A DNA stretch of 8,283 nt. It comes from Dehalococcoidia bacterium UBA1152. GTDB taxonomy: Bacteria; Chloroflexota; Dehalococcoidia; Lucifugimonadales; UBA2962. Positions within the stretch are counted from its first letter, which is position 1. Each line of letters begins with the position of its first letter. The stretch is taken from the NCBI GenBank assembly GCA_002311285.1, contig DBZU01000012.1:2085-10367 (forward strand). The letters are read 5' to 3'. A model generated the notes under the pieces. The model was not told where the DNA came from. It did not search any database and saw only the letters and a list, made by a program, of their open reading frames with translations. The translations under genes and the position numbers were made by a program. Positions 5,971-8,283 of the stretch are shown here, piece after piece.

Positions 5971-7263
5971 ATGAGCGACTCATACAATAAAAGCAAATCG
6001 TTATATAACAGGGCTTCAAAATCCTTAGCTGGCGGTGTTAGCAGTCAAATTCGATTAACTGACATGCCTACTCCCTTATTCTTTGAACAAGGATCTGGGG
6101 CCAAACTCTGGGACGTAGACGGTAACGAATACATTGATTATGTACTTGGACAAGGACCTAATATTTTTGGACACGCACCTGAGTTTTTGCACAAGAGAGT
6201 AACCGAAGACATAAAACAGGGGATTATTTTCGCAGGACAACACCAGTTAGAAATCGATGTTGCTGAATCAATCAAAGAAATTGTCCCTTGCGCTGAATTG
6301 GTAAGATTTGCCAGCTCAGGATCTGAAGTGACTCAAGCTGCTATTCGGCTTGCTCGAGCTTATACAGGCAAAAATAAGTTCATAAAATTTGAAGGTCATT
6401 ACCATGGCTGGATAGATTCTGTACTTTACGGAGTCGCTCCAGATACAGATCAGCTTGGCTCAACAGCACCAGGATCTCAGGGATTATCGCTAGGTTCAAA
6501 AGAGGAAATCGTAATTTTGCCTTGGAATGACACTCAGGCTTTAGAGGAAGTGATTAAAAAGCAGGGCAGTGAAATAGCTGCAGTAATAACTGAACCCATA
6601 ATGTGTAACACAAATTGCATACTCCCCAAACCCGGATACCTGGAAAATATGAGATCTCAATGCACAAACAATGATATTGTTCTTATCTTTGACGAAGTTA
6701 TAACGGGTTTTCGAGTGGCACTTGGTGGCGCACAGTCATATACCGGAGTTACGCCGGATCTGGCAACGTATGCAAAAGCCATGGCAGGCGGTTACCCAGC
6801 AGCAATGTTTTGCGGCAAGAAAGAAATAATGAGTCAACTTGAGGATTCATCTGTAATTCATGCTGGTACATTAAATTCGAATGTGATTGCAATGTCCGCA
6901 GCCGCAGAAACTATAAAAGCTTTACAACAAGAAAACGGTGAACTGTACAGGAAAATGTATGCAATTGGTGATGAACTAATACAAGGCATTAAAGACATTG
7001 CTGCAACTTATGAAATTAACTTGTCAGTACAAGGTATCGGGACTGTTTTTAACACATCATTCACTTATAAATCTGCTATCACAAACTACGAAGAACACCT
7101 GAAATACACGGATGTCGAGACTTTTAAAAAGTTCAGAGCTGACCTGCAAAACAATGGTGTCAGAATCACCAGCAGGGGTACATGGATGTTATCAACAGCA
7201 CACACGGTTGATGATATTAAAAAGACCCTTCACGCGGTTGAAACTGCAATAAAATCTTTATAG
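5971..7263 (+). CDS. Class III PLP aminotransferase, glutamate-1-semialdehyde-aminotransferase-like
   Basis: Cytosolic fold-type I pyridoxal-phosphate enzyme of 430 residues, full length for the family. The cofactor site is intact: SSGSE (115-119) binds phosphate, YHGW (144-147) carries the ring-stacking aromatic, D241 in FDEVITGFR pairs with the pyridine nitrogen, and K269 in TYAKAMAGGYP is the Schiff-base lysine. GTLNSN (299-304) contributes the second phosphate contact. Overall it resembles HemL, but HemL typically has KIIGGGLPVGAYGG around the lysine and GTLSGNP later. These differences suggest an amino-acid or amine transaminase or aminomutase outside haem synthesis, and no haem gene lies nearby. 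An in-frame stop at 5947 rules out an upstream extension from a usual start codon. The gene is transcribed away from the hydrolase and converges on the DegV gene. Confidence 0.9.
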   Translation: MSDSYNKSKSLYNRASKSLAGGVSSQIRLTDMPTPLFFEQGSGAKLWDVDGNEYIDYVLGQGPNIFGHAPEFLHKRVTEDIKQGIIFAGQHQLEIDVAESIKEIVPCAELVRFASSGSEVTQAAIRLARAYTGKNKFIKFEGHYHGWIDSVLYGVAPDTDQLGSTAPGSQGLSLGSKEEIVILPWNDTQALEEVIKKQGSEIAAVITEPIMCNTNCILPKPGYLENMRSQCTNNDIVLIFDEVITGFRVALGGAQSYTGVTPDLATYAKAMAGGYPAAMFCGKKEIMSQLEDSSVIHAGTLNSNVIAMSAAAETIKALQQENGELYRKMYAIGDELIQGIKDIAATYEINLSVQGIGTVFNTSFTYKSAITNYEEHLKYTDVETFKKFRADLQNNGVRITSRGTWMLSTAHTVDDIKKTLHAVETAIKSL

Positions 7264-7358
7264 TGTTGATATATATAGCGTAACCCTTCACTTTTAAGCC
7301 GGCAAGCAATAGCATCAATATCTTCTGTACTTATTCCACAAGCTACCAGAATGAAAGA
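7233..7358 (-). other. Stop-free 42-codon continuation after the DegV stop, possible coding relic
   Basis: Directly after the TGA of the DegV gene (7359-7361) the same frame stays open for 42 codons, to TGA at 7230-7232. It reads like protein: a hydrophobic start, then ISTEDIDAIACRLKSEGL. It crosses the 95-bp gap and runs antisense over the last codons of the aminotransferase. DegV proteins normally end where this one stops, so the extension is not needed for function. An open stretch of this length also occurs by chance fairly often. No clear terminator hairpin is seen in this gap. Confidence 0.15.
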
Positions 7359-8225
7359 TCAGCCAAGCAGCGGCATAAATGCCACTCCAACCGTGCCTGG
7401 GCCAGTGTGGACTCCCATTGCAGGGGTTAACTCAGCAATATATTCATCAACTAATAGCGTGCTCGCCTTCAAAGATTCAACAACCTGATTAGCTTGTTCC
7501 AATGCATCCGCATGCATTACGCATGCTTTAATCTTTTTACTAACAACATGATTGGAAATTAATTCGGTCATTAAATCTATAGCATCTAACTCAGTTCTAT
7601 GAATCCCATGCCTAATTATTTCGCCTTGTCTCATTTCAAACAGTGGCTTTAAGCCGAGCATGTTTGCTCCCAGATATGCAATGCCCGGAACTCTACCGCC
7701 TTTCCAGAGATAATAAAGAGTGTCCACATAGGCTAGCAGCCGAACCTGTCCTGCTGCTGCTTTTGCAGCACGTTCAACTTCATCTATGGACTCTGATTGC
7801 ATCGCAGCTTTACATGCTTCCAATACAATCAGTCCTTCGCCGCCTGCAGCACTACCAGAATCCAATAGTCTCACATCCGCAGGGTTTGATTGTTCTTCCA
7901 AAAAAGTGTTTATTGCAACTTTTGCTGAATTGATTGTGCCACTGAATTTAGGTGAGACAGTTATGCATAAAATAGATTCAAATTTATCCGCCGCATCAAC
8001 AATTGCTTTATAAAACTGATCTGGGGAAGGGGCTGACGTAGAAAATGAATGCGAACCGGATTTCAACTTTTTATATATATCAGAAGTTGAAATATCAACT
8101 TGGTCTAAGTAAGGAGTTTCATCGATTATTATTGACAAGGGAACAACAGTAGGTTTAAGGAAAGGCAATTCGGAAGGAATGGACGCGGCGCTGTCTACAA
8201 TTATTCCCACCTTGGGAATATTCAT
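7359..8225 (-). CDS. DegV family protein, fatty-acid-binding (FakB-like)
   Basis: Soluble two-domain lipid-binding protein of 288 residues, the usual family length. DegV/FakB proteins hold a fatty acid, and in known cases present it to the kinase FakA for phosphorylation on the way to phospholipids. Family landmarks in order: IIVDSAASIP (8-17), TSAPSP (63-68) whose serine lines the carboxylate site, SGTINSA (95-101), DSGSAAGGEG (122-131), YLWKGGRV (172-179), LKPL (192-195) and the C-terminal HTGPGTVGVAF (273-283) with the conserved His273. No fakA-like gene is in the window. The start at 8225 begins the first strand at the normal place, but no Shine-Dalgarno is close; GGAGA lies about 22 bases upstream. 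The gene converges on the aminotransferase, so a shared pathway is not implied. Confidence 0.92.
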   Translation of the reverse strand: MNIPKVGIIVDSAASIPSELPFLKPTVVPLSIIIDETPYLDQVDISTSDIYKKLKSGSHSFSTSAPSPDQFYKAIVDAADKFESILCITVSPKFSGTINSAKVAINTFLEEQSNPADVRLLDSGSAAGGEGLIVLEACKAAMQSESIDEVERAAKAAAGQVRLLAYVDTLYYLWKGGRVPGIAYLGANMLGLKPLFEMRQGEIIRHGIHRTELDAIDLMTELISNHVVSKKIKACVMHADALEQANQVVESLKASTLLVDEYIAELTPAMGVHTGPGTVGVAFMPLLG

Positions 8226-8275
8226 ATTTTGCGTCGAAACGGCAATTTCTCCGATGCACTTCTAACAATTTGACC

Positions 8276-8280
8276 AGGAG
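8276..8280 (+). promoter_or_regulatory. Possible Shine-Dalgarno of a plus-strand gene beyond the window
   Basis: AGGAG followed by TTT ends the window, so a start codon could lie just outside it. The alternative is that a minus-strand gene ends at the TAG at 8262-8264, in frame with DegV and upstream of it. The remaining 58 bp cannot distinguish these. Confidence 0.2.
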
Positions 8281-8283
8281 TTT

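Noticed and set aside
7643..8013. Two plus-strand open frames of 96 and 75 codons
   Set aside because: They are antisense to the DegV gene, which has all its family motifs intact.
1..8283. CRISPR array, transposon ends, tRNA or riboswitch
   Set aside because: No spaced direct repeats, transposase, terminal inverted repeats, cloverleaf or recognisable aptamer was found by eye in any gap; the longest gene-free stretch is about 180 bp.

Overview
This 8.3 kb window is ordinary-looking bacterial chromosome that is densely coding, AT-leaning and unspliced. It holds eight protein genes, one of them cut by the left edge. I see no rRNA, tRNA, CRISPR array, insertion sequence or phage gene. The families present (a DegV/FakB lipid-binding protein, a class III aminotransferase, a phosphotriesterase-related amidohydrolase, a D-2-hydroxyacid dehydrogenase, an SDR, EamA and MFS transporters, and a class I methyltransferase) form a small-molecule metabolism mix. 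Such a mix would fit a free-living heterotroph, perhaps a marine or groundwater lineage such as SAR202-type Chloroflexota. That placement is a guess from gene content, not something the sequence proves.

Left part (1-3115): two genes lie on the minus strand, a D-2-hydroxyacid dehydrogenase (1175-2152) followed after only 12 bp by an MFS transporter (1-1162, incomplete). The transporter has no ATG ahead of its first membrane segment and probably starts at TTG. A short-chain dehydrogenase (2333-3115, plus strand) diverges from them. The 180-bp divergent region carries a perfect 14-bp palindrome (AAATTACGTAATTT, 2220-2233). It lies in the 17-bp spacer of a plausible sigma-70 promoter, as expected for a repressor operator.

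Middle (3130-5830, minus strand): a likely transcription unit in the order phosphotriesterase-family hydrolase, SAM methyltransferase, EamA exporter. The last two genes share one base (TAATG) and are probably translationally coupled.

Right part (5831-8283): a 140-bp divergent region separates the hydrolase from a class III (glutamate-1-semialdehyde-aminotransferase-like) aminotransferase on the plus strand. A DegV-family gene on the minus strand converges on it. The 140-bp region also contains TACGTAA, the core of the palindrome in the first divergent region.

Taken together, the window suggests uptake and oxidation of hydroxy- or keto-acids (MFS, dehydrogenase, SDR) next to hydrolysis, transamination, methylation and export of another small molecule. 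No substrate can be named from sequence alone. I found no convincing new multi-gene defence, mobile or RNA system. The best leads are regulatory (the palindrome and promoter), the unusual start of the MFS gene, and the coupled methyltransferase-exporter pair.
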